DNA of 32,889 nucleotides, from the NCBI GenBank assembly GCA_030613615.1, contig JAUWLR010000016.1, positions 1-32,889 on the forward strand, written 5' to 3'. The DNA comes from Candidatus Eiseniibacteriota bacterium (GTDB lineage: Bacteria > Joyebacterota > Joyebacteria > Joyebacterales > Joyebacteraceae). Of this stretch, positions 16,309 through 24,526 are shown one piece after another (position 1 is the first letter of the stretch; each line of letters starts with the position of its first letter). The notes beneath the pieces were generated by a model. The model was given only the letters and a program-made list of their open reading frames with translations, was not told the origin of the DNA and did not search any database. A program made the translations under genes and the position numbers.

Positions 16309-16337
16309 TTGACAACGCTATGAGCCGCTCCTATGTT
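16309..16337 (+). promoter_or_regulatory. Near-consensus sigma70 promoter of the DUF3467 gene
   Basis: TTGACA (16309-16314) and TATGTT (16332-16337) are separated by 17 bp. Transcription would start near 16344, about 50 nt before the ATG at 16396. Confidence 0.75.
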
Positions 16338-16347
16338 AGCCGGGAAT

Positions 16348-16365
16348 CGGGTCCTCTTGGACCCG
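16348..16365 (+). promoter_or_regulatory. 5'-terminal hairpin in the DUF3467 leader
   Basis: CGGGTCC (16348-16354), loop TCTT and GGACCCG (16359-16365) form a perfect 7-bp stem right at the predicted transcript start. Such a hairpin could protect the 5' end of the mRNA. No T-run follows, so it does not look like an attenuator. Confidence 0.5.
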
Positions 16366-16395
16366 GGAGTATTGTTGGATGCAGACGGGAGGCCC

Positions 16396-16689
16396 ATGGC
16401 TGAGCAGAAGAAGCAAATCAACGTGGAACTTCGGGACGAGGAGGCTGAGGGCATCTACGCGAATTTCGCGGCCATCACTCACTCCCCCGCTGAGTTCGTG
16501 ATGGACTTCATCAGAGTCCTGCCCGGAACGAAGAAGAGCAGGGTCCACGCGCGCCTCGTGATGGCCCCGCAGAATGTCAAGGCCTTCGTAAGGGCGCTCC
16601 AGGACAACATCGCCAAGTACGAGGAGCGGCACGGCGAGATCAAGTCGTCGGGGCAGACGCCGCCTGAGAAGCAGATAGGGTTCCAGTAG
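16396..16689 (+). CDS. DUF3467 domain protein
   Basis: The 97-residue soluble protein is a DUF3467 family member. The signature runs INVELRDEEAEGIYANF (9-25), HSPAEFVMDFIRVLPG, then VMAPQNVKAFVRALQDNI and KYEERHG. The function of the family is not established; it is small, widespread in bacteria and usually a single domain. I placed the start at 16396 behind GGGAGG (16387-16392); the open frame extends upstream to 16333 but that part lies in the promoter. The outer-membrane barrel gene follows on the same strand after 237 bp, with no clear terminator between. Confidence 0.88.
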   Translation: MAEQKKQINVELRDEEAEGIYANFAAITHSPAEFVMDFIRVLPGTKKSRVHARLVMAPQNVKAFVRALQDNIAKYEERHGEIKSSGQTPPEKQIGFQ

Positions 16690-16855
16690 AACTCAGGACC
16701 CGACAGATGAGAGGCCAGTAAGGAACTGCCGGGGCGCGTGCCGGTCGTGGCACCGGGAACACCGAGACAGAGGACATGACTGTCTTGAGGCACCGGTGGC
16801 GGCACAGAAGATCTCGAGAACCCAAGAGGGAGGTGAAAGCACGAATGGACCAGAG

Positions 16856-16877
16856 CGAGCCTCATGAGTGGGGCTCG
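16856..16877 (+). promoter_or_regulatory. Stem-loop in the leader of the plus-strand barrel gene
   Basis: CGAGCC (16856-16861) pairs with GGCTCG (16872-16877) around a 10-nt loop, about 50 bp before the ATG at 16927. No convincing promoter was found between the DUF3467 stop and this gene, so the element could be a processing or stability hairpin in a shared transcript. Confidence 0.3.
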
Positions 16878-16926
16878 GCAAGGTCAGGTGTCCGTACGGC
16901 TACGGTCTGAACCAGGAGGAGTTACG

Positions 16927-17811
16927 ATGATGCGCACCATACTTGCAGTGGCACTGGTCATCGCTCTCGCGATGAGCGCAGGCGCCTACGACGAGCTCTA
17001 CAGCAACGACACGGCCGCGACGCACTACGCCGGCGACTTCGGTATCGACCTGAGCTTCTTGTACTTCACCGGCAACAGCAGCTACGACAAGGACGGCGAG
17101 AGCGTCGACTGGCACGCCGACGCCGAGTACAGAGGCAAGTGGTTTCCGCTCGACATCTACTACGGTGTCGTGGACGGGTTCGAGATCGGCGTCACTCCCA
17201 TCTTCAAGATGGACAAGATCACACCGTGGGCCGGGAATCCCGAACTCTCCGGGACGGGCATCGGCGACACCTGGATCTGGGCGAAGTACGGATTCCTGCC
17301 CGATCCCGTATTGACCGCACGTGTGGGATTCAAGCTGGCGACGGGTGTCGACGCAGAGGATGCCGACGCAGACGAGCTGCCGCTCGGGTCGGGCCAGATG
17401 GACATCGACGGCGCCCTCATGTTCGGCGTTCCGGCCGGTCCGGGCTCGTTCGACGCCGCGCTCGGCTACCGCTACAGGCTGGCCCAGACGATCGCGGACA
17501 TCGACCACAAGCCCGGCAGCGAGTTCCACTTCTTCGCGGGCTACACGTACTTCGTCAACGACGCGTTGGGCCTCAAGATCGGGACCGACGGCTTCTTCGG
17601 GAGCGACCCGACGATCGACGGCGACCCGATCCCCGACGTGGACAATCCCGGCGAAGACGTCACCGGTTCGAGCGCTGTCTACATCAACCCGGGCTTCGAC
17701 TACATCATGGACAACGGCGTGGTCCTGGGCTTCGATGTGCACTACGCGCTCATGGGCGCCAACATCCACAACACGTGGGCCATGGGCCTCTCGGTCGGGT
17801 GGGGCAACTAG
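16927..17811 (+). CDS. Outer-membrane beta-barrel protein (transporter/porin-like)
   Basis: The 294-residue protein has a signal peptide (MMRTILAVALVIALAMSAGA, predicted cut before YDE). Alternating amphipathic strands follow, such as YRGKWFPLDIYYGVVDG, GDTWIWAKYGF, GFDYIMDNGVVLGF and a final strand AMGLSVGWGN. Acidic loops (DAEDADADE near 140) resemble calcium- or surface-exposed loops. The layout fits small barrel families annotated as transporters; the substrate is unknown. The start at 16927 has AGGAGG seven bases upstream and a second ATG follows directly; upstream open frame to 16864 lacks support. A strong terminator follows 36 bp after the stop. Confidence 0.82.
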   Translation: MMRTILAVALVIALAMSAGAYDELYSNDTAATHYAGDFGIDLSFLYFTGNSSYDKDGESVDWHADAEYRGKWFPLDIYYGVVDGFEIGVTPIFKMDKITPWAGNPELSGTGIGDTWIWAKYGFLPDPVLTARVGFKLATGVDAEDADADELPLGSGQMDIDGALMFGVPAGPGSFDAALGYRYRLAQTIADIDHKPGSEFHFFAGYTYFVNDALGLKIGTDGFFGSDPTIDGDPIPDVDNPGEDVTGSSAVYINPGFDYIMDNGVVLGFDVHYALMGANIHNTWAMGLSVGWGN

Positions 17812-17847
17812 CAGCGCGCTCCACGGCGCAACAGCAGACGTACCAGG

Positions 17848-17880
17848 AAAGGAGCCGCCCTCGGGCGGCTCCTTTCTTTG
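17848..17880. terminator. Strong bidirectional intrinsic terminator
   Basis: A perfect 12-bp stem (17848-17859 with 17864-17875) with loop CTCG has AAA on its left flank and TTT on its right, followed by CTTT. It lies between the convergent barrel gene (plus) and the acyltransferase gene (minus) and can serve both. Confidence 0.92.
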
Positions 17881-17936
17881 GTACTGCATCTGTCGCTTCC
17901 CGGCGGCTCGCTCGCGGGCGGCGCCGGTCTCGCTCG

Positions 17937-18917
17937 TCACTGCTCGCCCCGCGCGCGGGGCGGCCGGTCGTCCTGAGCCCTGTGTTCCTGCCCGAGTGAG
18001 ACGGGCCCATCCGCCTCCGGAGGGCTCGTCTTCCACCGTCTGTGCATCCAGAAGTAGTGGTCAGGATGCAGACGGATGGACGCTTCGAACTCCGTCGTGT
18101 AGCCCTGCGTGAAGATCCTGACCCTCTCGTCCGGTGGGAGGTCTTCCGGAGGGCGCGCGACGGCCTCGCGGACGACTACCTCGTGCGCTCCCGCCGCCCG
18201 CCTCACGACGAAGGCGGGCAGGAGTGCCGCCCCTGTGCCTGCGGCCATACGCCCGGGGCCGTACGGCGTCGAGGCCGGCTTCCCCAGGAAATCGACGAAG
18301 ACCCCGTTCTGGCCCGCGTCCTGGTCCGACAGCATCGCGACGACCCTGTTCCTGCGCAGGGCGCGCAGCACACCCATCAGATTGCCGGTCACCGGGACGA
18401 TCTCCCCACCGAACCGCCCGCGCAGCCGGTTCATGAGCCCGTCGACCAGGATGTTGTGCTGCTCTCCCACCAGGAAAGTCATGGGATAGCCCAGGCGGGC
18501 AAGCGTGGCCAGGATCTCCCAGTTCCCGAAGTGCCCGGCGACGAGTATGGCCCCCTTGCCACCAGCAAGCGCCGCATCGATGTGCTCCCCACCGGTGACG
18601 GTGATGAGCTTCTCGATGTCGTGCTGACTAAGTCGTGGGAAGCGGGCGTACTCGAACGTCATGCGTCCGAAGTTCCTGTACGACTCGCGCGCGATCGCAA
18701 GAAGCTCATCGCGGCCGAGCCGGTCGCCGAAGACCCGCTCGAGGTGCCCCATGGCGACGTCGCGCCGCAGCTTCAGGACCGTGAATGCGAAACTACCGAG
18801 GGAACCGCCGACGGTCCGCGCCGCTCCGGCAGGGAGCGCGCAGATGACCGCCTGAACCGCCCGCGCCGCACCGTACTCAAGCCTGTGCTGGAACGTGGTC
18901 TTTCTGTTTCTCGACAT
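17937..18917 (-). CDS. lpxL: Lipid A biosynthesis acyltransferase (LpxL/HtrB family)
   Basis: The 326-residue protein belongs to the lysophospholipid acyltransferase-like LpxL/LpxM family, which adds secondary acyl chains to lipid A at the inner membrane. The catalytic HX4E motif is H129-E134 in AGHFGNWE. The typical later block SDQDAGQNGVFVDFLGKP is followed by a PYGPGRMA segment, and HPDHYFWMHRRWK ends the domain. A mildly hydrophobic segment at 18-47 may anchor it. I chose the ATG at 18917 behind AGAGGTG. The C-terminal ~30 residues are charged and poorly conserved. It is likely co-transcribed with the DUF362 gene upstream and ends at the bidirectional terminator. Lauroyl or other chain preference cannot be read. 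Confidence 0.9.
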   Translation of the reverse strand: MSRNRKTTFQHRLEYGAARAVQAVICALPAGAARTVGGSLGSFAFTVLKLRRDVAMGHLERVFGDRLGRDELLAIARESYRNFGRMTFEYARFPRLSQHDIEKLITVTGGEHIDAALAGGKGAILVAGHFGNWEILATLARLGYPMTFLVGEQHNILVDGLMNRLRGRFGGEIVPVTGNLMGVLRALRRNRVVAMLSDQDAGQNGVFVDFLGKPASTPYGPGRMAAGTGAALLPAFVVRRAAGAHEVVVREAVARPPEDLPPDERVRIFTQGYTTEFEASIRLHPDHYFWMHRRWKTSPPEADGPVSLGQEHRAQDDRPPRARGEQ

Positions 18918-18999
18918 CGACACCTCTTGGTCGCGACCTGTTGGGACCCTGCACACGCCACGCGCGCGAGCCCCTTTCCGCGCGGCCCGCCCTACCAGA

Positions 19000-20142
19000 T
19001 CACGCGAACTTGCTGGCCAGCCAGGAGAGCCTGACTTCCACGGCGTCTTCCGGGCACACCTCGTGGCAGCACAGGCACTCGACGCACTTCTTCCGGTCGA
19101 CGACGGGACCCGTCTCGGTCATCTCGATCGCATCGACGGGACAGCTCCTGACACACAGCGCGCAGGCTTCGGCGCGGCAGCCGCGCTCCTTCGACATCTC
19201 CGGGTAAACCCATATCCAGGGTCGGAGCACCTTGACGATGGGGCCGGGGATCAGATTGAGCATCGTGGTGCCCGGCAGCTTGAAGCCCTCGAGGTCGAAG
19301 CTCGCGGGGTCCTCCCCGACGATCTCGATGTCCGCCCGCCTGGCGGTCCCGAGACCCCTTGCAGCGGCGAGGCGGATGGTGGGGACCTTCCCGTCCCTGT
19401 ATCCCATCATTCCGGCGACGACCGTGTCCACGGCCACGGGGTCCGTGCCGCCAATGATGGCCCCGACCGTCCTCGGCTTCCCGCCGGAGGGCCCGTCCCC
19501 CTCCATGGCCACGACCGCATCCATAATGTGGAGCCTGGGCCGGACCAGAGAGTAGACATCCACGAGGTGTTTGCTGAACGGCACGGGTCTGGGCGCGATG
19601 TTGTGCAGACGGCTCTTCCCGAACCCCGGTATCACACCGAACATGTTCTTGATGCACCCGGTGTAGAGCGTGAGCACGTGTGTCTTCATCTTCGGCAGAC
19701 CGATGATAGCGTCGGCTTCGAGCACAGGCTTGGCAATCATGTAGGACCGAAGCTCGCCGGCGACCTCCCTGGATCCCGACGCCTCGAAGTTGACGAGAGG
19801 CGTGCCGGTCCGCTCGGACAGGTCCTTGAGTCCGGTGTTTCGCCACAGGCGCTCGATCCCGCGAAGCGCTCCTCCCGGACTGTCGCCCATCGAGGGCTCA
19901 CCTCCCGCTTCTCTGACCTCCTTGATGACGGCCTCGATCACCGCGGGGTGCGTGGTTATCGCCCGCTCGGGCTCCTTCGCGGAGAGAAGGTTCGGCTTGA
20001 GGAGGACCTTCTCACCGGGAGAGATGAACCGGGACATGCCCCCCAGGTGCCCGAGAACCTCGCCGACGGCTCTCGACACATCGGCGGGCTCGTAGGTCGC
20101 GCATCGCGCCATGGCCACCGTTGCTGTTCGTTCTGCGCCCAT
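19000..20142 (-). CDS. DUF362 protein with two C-terminal [4Fe-4S] ferredoxin sites
   Basis: The 380-residue protein has an N-terminal DUF362 domain with KPNLLSAKEPERAITTHP (49-66), GDSPGG (87-92), LPKMKTHVLTLYTGCIKNMFG (149-169) and GGTDPVAVDTV (231-241). A ferredoxin-like domain follows with C322/C327/C330/C334 and C353/C356/C359/C363; the first site has a four-residue first spacing. DUF362 proteins are poorly understood, and fused ferredoxin domains suggest electron transfer. The ATG at 20142 has AAGGA upstream and lies 19 bp after the dprA stop. A longer frame upstream runs into dprA. Confidence 0.88.
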   Translation of the reverse strand: MGAERTATVAMARCATYEPADVSRAVGEVLGHLGGMSRFISPGEKVLLKPNLLSAKEPERAITTHPAVIEAVIKEVREAGGEPSMGDSPGGALRGIERLWRNTGLKDLSERTGTPLVNFEASGSREVAGELRSYMIAKPVLEADAIIGLPKMKTHVLTLYTGCIKNMFGVIPGFGKSRLHNIAPRPVPFSKHLVDVYSLVRPRLHIMDAVVAMEGDGPSGGKPRTVGAIIGGTDPVAVDTVVAGMMGYRDGKVPTIRLAAARGLGTARRADIEIVGEDPASFDLEGFKLPGTTMLNLIPGPIVKVLRPWIWVYPEMSKERGCRAEACALCVRSCPVDAIEMTETGPVVDRKKCVECLCCHEVCPEDAVEVRLSWLASKFA

Positions 20143-20161
20143 CCCTCTTCCTTCCACAGGC

Positions 20162-21412
20162 TCAGGACCTCTTCGCACGCGTCGCGCGACCTCTCGCTCT
20201 ACTACCCAGAACGAAGCGGCCGCCCGGCGAAGGCTCTGCCTCGCCGGCCAGCTCCAGCTTCAGAAGCGCGGACAGCACGACCGCCACCGGCGCCCCCGTT
20301 CCCGCCACGAGCTCATCTACCGAAACAGGCGTGAGAGACAACAGTGACAGCAGCAGCCGGCGCAGCGAAACGTCCCCGCGCCCGTCCCCCGGTGCCTCCC
20401 CGCATCCGACCGCCGACGCCTCCTCGCGCCCTGCGCCGGGCGCCGGCCGCTCTACGGGAACCACCGCACGACACGCCATATCATCAGGGCGCGCGCCGCT
20501 CGTGCTCGTCCAGTCCGACCTCGCCACCGGGAACGGTCCCCATGCCCGCTCGAGTTCGTCGACCACGTCTCCCGCGTCCTCCGTGAGCTTCGCCCCCGCC
20601 TTTATCAGTCGATTGGGCCCCGCGGACAGAGGCGCGTCCACCGGCCCCGGCACGGCGAAGACCTCCCTCCCCTGCTCGAGCGCCCGCGCCGCCGTTATGA
20701 GCGCCCCGCTCTTCGCGGCGGCCTCCACCACGACGACACCGACGGACAGGCCCGAAATGATGCGGTTGCGTCTCGGGAAGCACCCCGGCCTGGGTTCCGC
20801 CAGCATAGGAAACTCGCTCACCAGTGAGCCGTTCGCCGCGATGTCTCGTGCAAGCCCCGCGTTCTCCGGAGGATACACGGTGGCGAGCCCACAGCCCATG
20901 ACCGCGACGGTCCGCCCCCCGGCATCGAGCGCTCCCTCGTGCGCTCTCGTGTCCGTACCGCGCGCCAGCCCGCTGACGACGGTCAGCCCCGCTCTGACGA
21001 GGTCGGCCGCGAGCTCCGCCGCGACCGCGGCCCCACGCGGTGTCGGCGTCCTGGTGCCAACCACACCGATCATGGGCGCGAGACCGCCCAGGGTCTCGCC
21101 CGACACGAAGACGCCGACCGGAGCATGCGCGATCTCCAGCAGGACGTCCGGATAGTCGTCGTCTCCCGGGAGCGCGAACCGGGCCCGCGCCCGCCGGGCC
21201 AGCTCCAGTTCGGTCACCCAGTTCCGCCGCGAGACACTGTCCCTGACGGCGGCCGCGACGCGCGCGGGAACTTGCCCGCTCAGGTGCGCGCCGTCGCATA
21301 CGGCCTTGACCGCGCCTCGATACGACCCGAAGGTCAGACACAACTGTGCCACGAGCGCCGGGCCCACACCGTTCGACAGTGCAAGCGCCATGGCGGCCTC
21401 CCGCTCGGTCAC
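20162..21412 (-). CDS. dprA: DNA processing protein DprA (Smf)
   Basis: The protein, about 416 residues, binds incoming single-stranded DNA and loads RecA during natural transformation. A helix-hairpin-helix-like N-terminus (NGVGPALVAQL) is followed by the Rossmann DprA core: GTRTPTPRG, SGLARGTDTRAH, GCGLATVYPPEN, FPRRNRIISGLS, KSGALITAARALEQGREVFAVPG. A long Gly/Pro/Ala-rich linker leads to a C-terminal winged-helix domain (VSVDELVAGTGAPVAVVLSALLKLE). Two starts are possible: the GTG at 21412 gives the TEREA beginning common in the family, whereas the ATG at 21391 has GGGAGG five bases upstream. topA, a common neighbour, is absent. Confidence 0.92.
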   Translation of the reverse strand: MTEREAAMALALSNGVGPALVAQLCLTFGSYRGAVKAVCDGAHLSGQVPARVAAAVRDSVSRRNWVTELELARRARARFALPGDDDYPDVLLEIAHAPVGVFVSGETLGGLAPMIGVVGTRTPTPRGAAVAAELAADLVRAGLTVVSGLARGTDTRAHEGALDAGGRTVAVMGCGLATVYPPENAGLARDIAANGSLVSEFPMLAEPRPGCFPRRNRIISGLSVGVVVVEAAAKSGALITAARALEQGREVFAVPGPVDAPLSAGPNRLIKAGAKLTEDAGDVVDELERAWGPFPVARSDWTSTSGARPDDMACRAVVPVERPAPGAGREEASAVGCGEAPGDGRGDVSLRRLLLSLLSLTPVSVDELVAGTGAPVAVVLSALLKLELAGEAEPSPGGRFVLGSRARGRATRAKRS

Positions 21413-21516
21413 CCGTCACCACCACCCTTCCACAGGGGAAACCACCGGCCTTCCGGTTGCTTCGACCGGGACCAGCTTCGTCTGCCGGACCCACGGCCGC
21501 GGTGCCCGCCGGTCCC

Positions 21517-22497
21517 TCAGTCCTCCAGTTCAGCGAGGATCGCGACCAGGGCGTACGTCAGCCCGTCCAGCCCTTCACCGGTCATCGCCGAGACCTGGTG
21601 TACCTCCTCACCACCGAAACGGGCTGTCGGTGCGGCCTCGTCAGGGAAGAGGTCGATCTTGTTGAGCGCCACGATCCTGGGCTTCTCGGAGAGTCCCTCG
21701 CCGTAGCTCTCGAGCTCACCGAGAAGCGTCCGGTAGTCCTCCGCCAGCGTCTCGCTGGAGGAATCGAGGAGGATCACGAGGACCCTCGTCCGCTCGATGT
21801 GCCGAAGGAACCTGTGGCCGAGGCCCTTGCCCGCGTGGGCGCCCTCGATGAGACCCGGGAGGTCGGCCATCACGAAACTGTCGACGGAACCGTGCCCGAC
21901 GATGCCGAGCACGGGACTGAGCGTTGTGAAGGGGAAATCGCCTATCTTGGGTCTCGCCGCGGACACACGCGACAGGAGCGTCGACTTCCCGGCGCTGGGC
22001 AGACCGACCAGGCCGACGTCGGCGAGCAGCTTGAGCTCGAGCTCGATCATGAGTTCCGCACCGGGCCTGCCGGGCTCGCAGTGCCGGGGCGCCTGCTCGA
22101 CGGCAGTCGCAAACCGCGCGTTCCCTCTCCCACCGCGGCCACCCTTCGCGACCACGATTCTGGCGCCGTCCTCTTCGAGATCCGCCAGTACGTCCCCGGT
22201 GTTGTAGTCCTTTATGATGGTCCCCGGCGGGACCAGGAGCACGATATCCTCGCCGTCCCTGCCGCGCTTGTTCGCCCCGATCCCGTTTCTGCCCTTTTGT
22301 GCCTTGTAGTGCTTCTTGTAGCGGAAATCGAGCAGGGAGGAAAGGCCGCGCGCGGCCTCGAACACGACGCTCCCGCCGTGCCCGCCATCCCCGCCGTTCG
22401 GGCCGCCACGCGGCACGAACTTCTCCCTGCGGAAGCTGGAGCAGCCGTTCCCACCGTCGCCGCCCTTGACGTCTATTCTCGCGTAGTCTATCAGCAT
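21517..22497 (-). CDS. obgE: Obg/CgtA GTPase
   Basis: The 326-residue GTPase takes part in 50S ribosome assembly and stress signalling. The glycine-rich Obg fold (DVKGGDGGNGCSSFRREK, GGPNGGDGGHGG) precedes the G domain: G1 GLPSAGKS (165-172), G2 FPFTTL, G3 DLPG (212-215), G4 NKID (279-282), G5 VSAMTG. It ends right after the G domain, so the extra C-terminal domain found in some Obg proteins is absent. The ATG at 22497 overlaps the end of the FAD oxidase gene by 7 bp. Confidence 0.97.
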   Translation of the reverse strand: MLIDYARIDVKGGDGGNGCSSFRREKFVPRGGPNGGDGGHGGSVVFEAARGLSSLLDFRYKKHYKAQKGRNGIGANKRGRDGEDIVLLVPPGTIIKDYNTGDVLADLEEDGARIVVAKGGRGGRGNARFATAVEQAPRHCEPGRPGAELMIELELKLLADVGLVGLPSAGKSTLLSRVSAARPKIGDFPFTTLSPVLGIVGHGSVDSFVMADLPGLIEGAHAGKGLGHRFLRHIERTRVLVILLDSSSETLAEDYRTLLGELESYGEGLSEKPRIVALNKIDLFPDEAAPTARFGGEEVHQVSAMTGEGLDGLTYALVAILAELED

Positions 22498-23969
22498 CGC
22501 TCGGCCTCAGTCCCGGGCATCACGTCCTCGTCGAGGTCACGCCACCACGGGTTCGGACGGTCCGTCAGTATCTTCTCCGGATTCATGGTGCCCGTCGGGT
22601 CGAGCGCGCGCTTGACCGCCGCCGTCACGCGGAGCGCGGACTCGCCCAGCTCGTCGGCAAGGTGGTCCGCCTTCGTGATGCCGATCCCATGTTCACCCGA
22701 CAGTGTGCCGCCCATCTTGAGCGCCGCATCAAAGAGCAGTCCGACCGCATCGCGCGCCGCGCGCATCTGATCGCGTTCGGCGCGGTCCAGCATGATGTTG
22801 ACGTGAAGATTGCCGTCCCCCGCATGGCCGAACGCCAGTATCGGAAGCCCGGTCGACTCCGAGATCTCGTGCATCCTCCGAACGAACTCGGGTATCGCGC
22901 TTCTCGGCACGGCGATGTCCTCGTTGATCTTGCCCGTCGCGAGTCTGGCCAGCGAAGGGGAGATCGAGCGCCGGATCTCCCATATCTCGTCCCGTTCCAG
23001 ATCGTCGGTCGCCTCGCGGAAACTCAAGGCCCCGCTCGCCGCCAGCCGGTCCCGAAGCCGCTCCGTCGACTCGGCCACCGCGGTATCTTCACCCTCGAGC
23101 TCGATGAGAAGAGCCCCTTCCGAGACCGAGTCCGGCCTCTGCCCGCGGACATACTCCATCGCGCACGCCAGTGTCTCGCCGTCCAGTATCTCGAGCACGG
23201 CCACCGGCAGTCCGGAGGCCGTGACGGCCGCGCCCGCGGTCGCGGCCTGGGCGAGTGATGGGAATTCCACCCAGAACGTCGCGTAGCTCTGAGGGCTATC
23301 GCTCAACCTCAGGGCCGCCTTCGTCACCACGGCGAGCGTGCCTTCAGACGCGACCACGAGCGACGCGGGGTCCCATGAGACACCCCGGCTGCCCGCGAGG
23401 AGACCCGTCGAGACGACGGAGCCGTCGGCGAGCACGAGCTCGAGACCGACGACGTAGTCCCGCGTCGTTCCGTACAGGACCGTCCGGGGACCTCCCGCAC
23501 CCTCCGCGATGTTACCACCTATCGTGGAGACCAGGAGGCTCGCGGGGTCAGGAGGGTAGTAGAGCCCGGCCGCCTCCACCGCATCCCTGAGGTCGTTGTT
23601 GACCACGCCCGGCTCGACGACGGCGACTCTCCTGCCGACGTCGATCCCGAGCACGCGGTTCATACCCTCAAACGACAGGACGACGCCCCCGGCCAGGGGG
23701 ACACTCCCACCCGTGTAGCCGGTTCCGGCCCCTCTCGCCGTCACGGGGAGTGACGCGATGCCCGCCGCGCGGACGACCTCAGACACCTCGCTCGTGGACC
23801 GGGGCCAGATGACCACGTCCGGGAGCGAGTGGATATCCGTCGCGTCGAACGAGTAGCAGATCCTGTCCTCCAGAGCGAAGGAGAGCGATCCTCCCGCCGC
23901 CCCGGAGAGCGCCCGGACGGTCGCCCTGTCGAGCGCCGGCCGGCGGTTCTCTCTTACTGACGGTGACAA
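22491..23969 (-). CDS. GlcD-type FAD-linked oxidase (2-hydroxyacid dehydrogenase), TTG start
   Basis: The 492-residue protein belongs to the vanillyl-alcohol-oxidase-type FAD flavoproteins (GlcD, D-lactate and D-2-hydroxyglutarate dehydrogenases). The FAD domain shows VIWPRSTSEVSEVVR, ARGAGTGYTGGSVP, STIGGNIAEGAGG and YGTTRDYVVGLELVLADG. The C-terminal part has KINEDIAVP, FGHAGDGNLHVN and GTLSGEHGIG, which line the active site. It oxidises a 2-hydroxyacid; which one is not decidable, and no iron-sulfur GlcF partner is next to it. The start is a TTG at 23969 four bases after GGAGG (23974-23978). It is translationally linked to obg. Confidence 0.9.
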   Translation of the reverse strand: MSPSVRENRRPALDRATVRALSGAAGGSLSFALEDRICYSFDATDIHSLPDVVIWPRSTSEVSEVVRAAGIASLPVTARGAGTGYTGGSVPLAGGVVLSFEGMNRVLGIDVGRRVAVVEPGVVNNDLRDAVEAAGLYYPPDPASLLVSTIGGNIAEGAGGPRTVLYGTTRDYVVGLELVLADGSVVSTGLLAGSRGVSWDPASLVVASEGTLAVVTKAALRLSDSPQSYATFWVEFPSLAQAATAGAAVTASGLPVAVLEILDGETLACAMEYVRGQRPDSVSEGALLIELEGEDTAVAESTERLRDRLAASGALSFREATDDLERDEIWEIRRSISPSLARLATGKINEDIAVPRSAIPEFVRRMHEISESTGLPILAFGHAGDGNLHVNIMLDRAERDQMRAARDAVGLLFDAALKMGGTLSGEHGIGITKADHLADELGESALRVTAAVKRALDPTGTMNPEKILTDRPNPWWRDLDEDVMPGTEAERC

Positions 23970-24018
23970 TGTGCCTCCGGTGCCGCCCGTCCGTTCCGGT
24001 GGAAGCTCAGGCAGTTCG

Positions 24019-24501
24019 CTAGCGCGACCCGCGCTTCTCGCTGAGCGCTCGAATGACAGCGTCGGGCGCCAGCCCGTCGACGTTACCGCCTAAGAGCGCC
24101 ACTTCTTTCATGACGGTCGAATCCAGGTAGGTGTAGCTCAGACTCGGCATCAGGAACACGGTCTCGACGTCCCGCGCCAGGCGCCTGTTCATCAGAGCCA
24201 TCTGGAATTCGTACTCGAAGTCAGAGACCTGTCTTAAGCCCCGGATGATCGCGACCGCTCCGGTCTCGTTGACGGTGTCGACGAGGAGCCCGTCAAAGGA
24301 GATCACCTCGACGTTCCCCAACTCTTTCACCGCGTCCCTCAGGAACTCGACCCTCTCGTCGACCGAGAACATCGTGGACTTGTCGCGCCCGGTTCCGACG
24401 GCGACGACCACTCCGTCGAACAACCTGAGCGCCCGCTTGACCAGATCGAGGTGGCCGTTCGTCACCGGATCGAACGTGCCCGGGTATAGCGCTCGCCTCA
24501 C
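24019..24501 (-). CDS. coaD: Phosphopantetheine adenylyltransferase
   Basis: The 160-residue nucleotidyltransferase makes dephospho-CoA from 4'-phosphopantetheine and ATP. The family motifs are YPGTFDPVTNGHLDL (6-20), with the TxGH site, IIRGLRQVSDFEYEFQMALMN near 84-104, and STVMKEVALLGG near 128. Length and motifs are standard. The start is a GTG at 24501 with GGAGG seven bases upstream. It follows rsmD after 25 bp, the usual rsmD-coaD pair. Confidence 0.97.
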   Translation of the reverse strand: MRRALYPGTFDPVTNGHLDLVKRALRLFDGVVVAVGTGRDKSTMFSVDERVEFLRDAVKELGNVEVISFDGLLVDTVNETGAVAIIRGLRQVSDFEYEFQMALMNRRLARDVETVFLMPSLSYTYLDSTVMKEVALLGGNVDGLAPDAVIRALSEKRGSR

Positions 24502-24526
24502 GTCTGCTCCTCCTTAGCCCGCGCTT

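Larger units (their letters stand above)
15877..16395. other. 519-bp divergent intergenic region
   Basis: This gap separates the minus-strand repeat-protein gene from the plus-strand DUF3467 gene. It holds two near-identical promoters facing outwards (15983-16011 minus, 16309-16337 plus) and a short hairpin at the start of the plus transcript. Between the promoters (16012-16308) I see no convincing gene, RNA or repeat. A 119-codon open frame across 15964-16323 has no family resemblance and contains both promoters. Confidence 0.6.

Noticed and set aside
15964-16323. Open frame of 119 codons on the plus strand in the divergent intergenic region
   Set aside because: It crosses both promoters, lacks a Shine-Dalgarno site and shows no recognisable domain.
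16731-16750. Possible sigma54 promoter starting TGGCAC upstream of the barrel gene
   Set aside because: The downstream TTGC element is missing at the required spacing.
16776-16910. 44-codon Arg-rich open frame upstream of the barrel gene
   Set aside because: Third codon positions are not GC-biased like the neighbouring genes, and the Shine-Dalgarno match is too close to the ATG.
20210-20220. Third copy of the 11-mer AACGAAGCGGC that occurs in the tandem repeat
   Set aside because: It is inside the dprA coding region, short and GC-rich, and is most likely coincidence.
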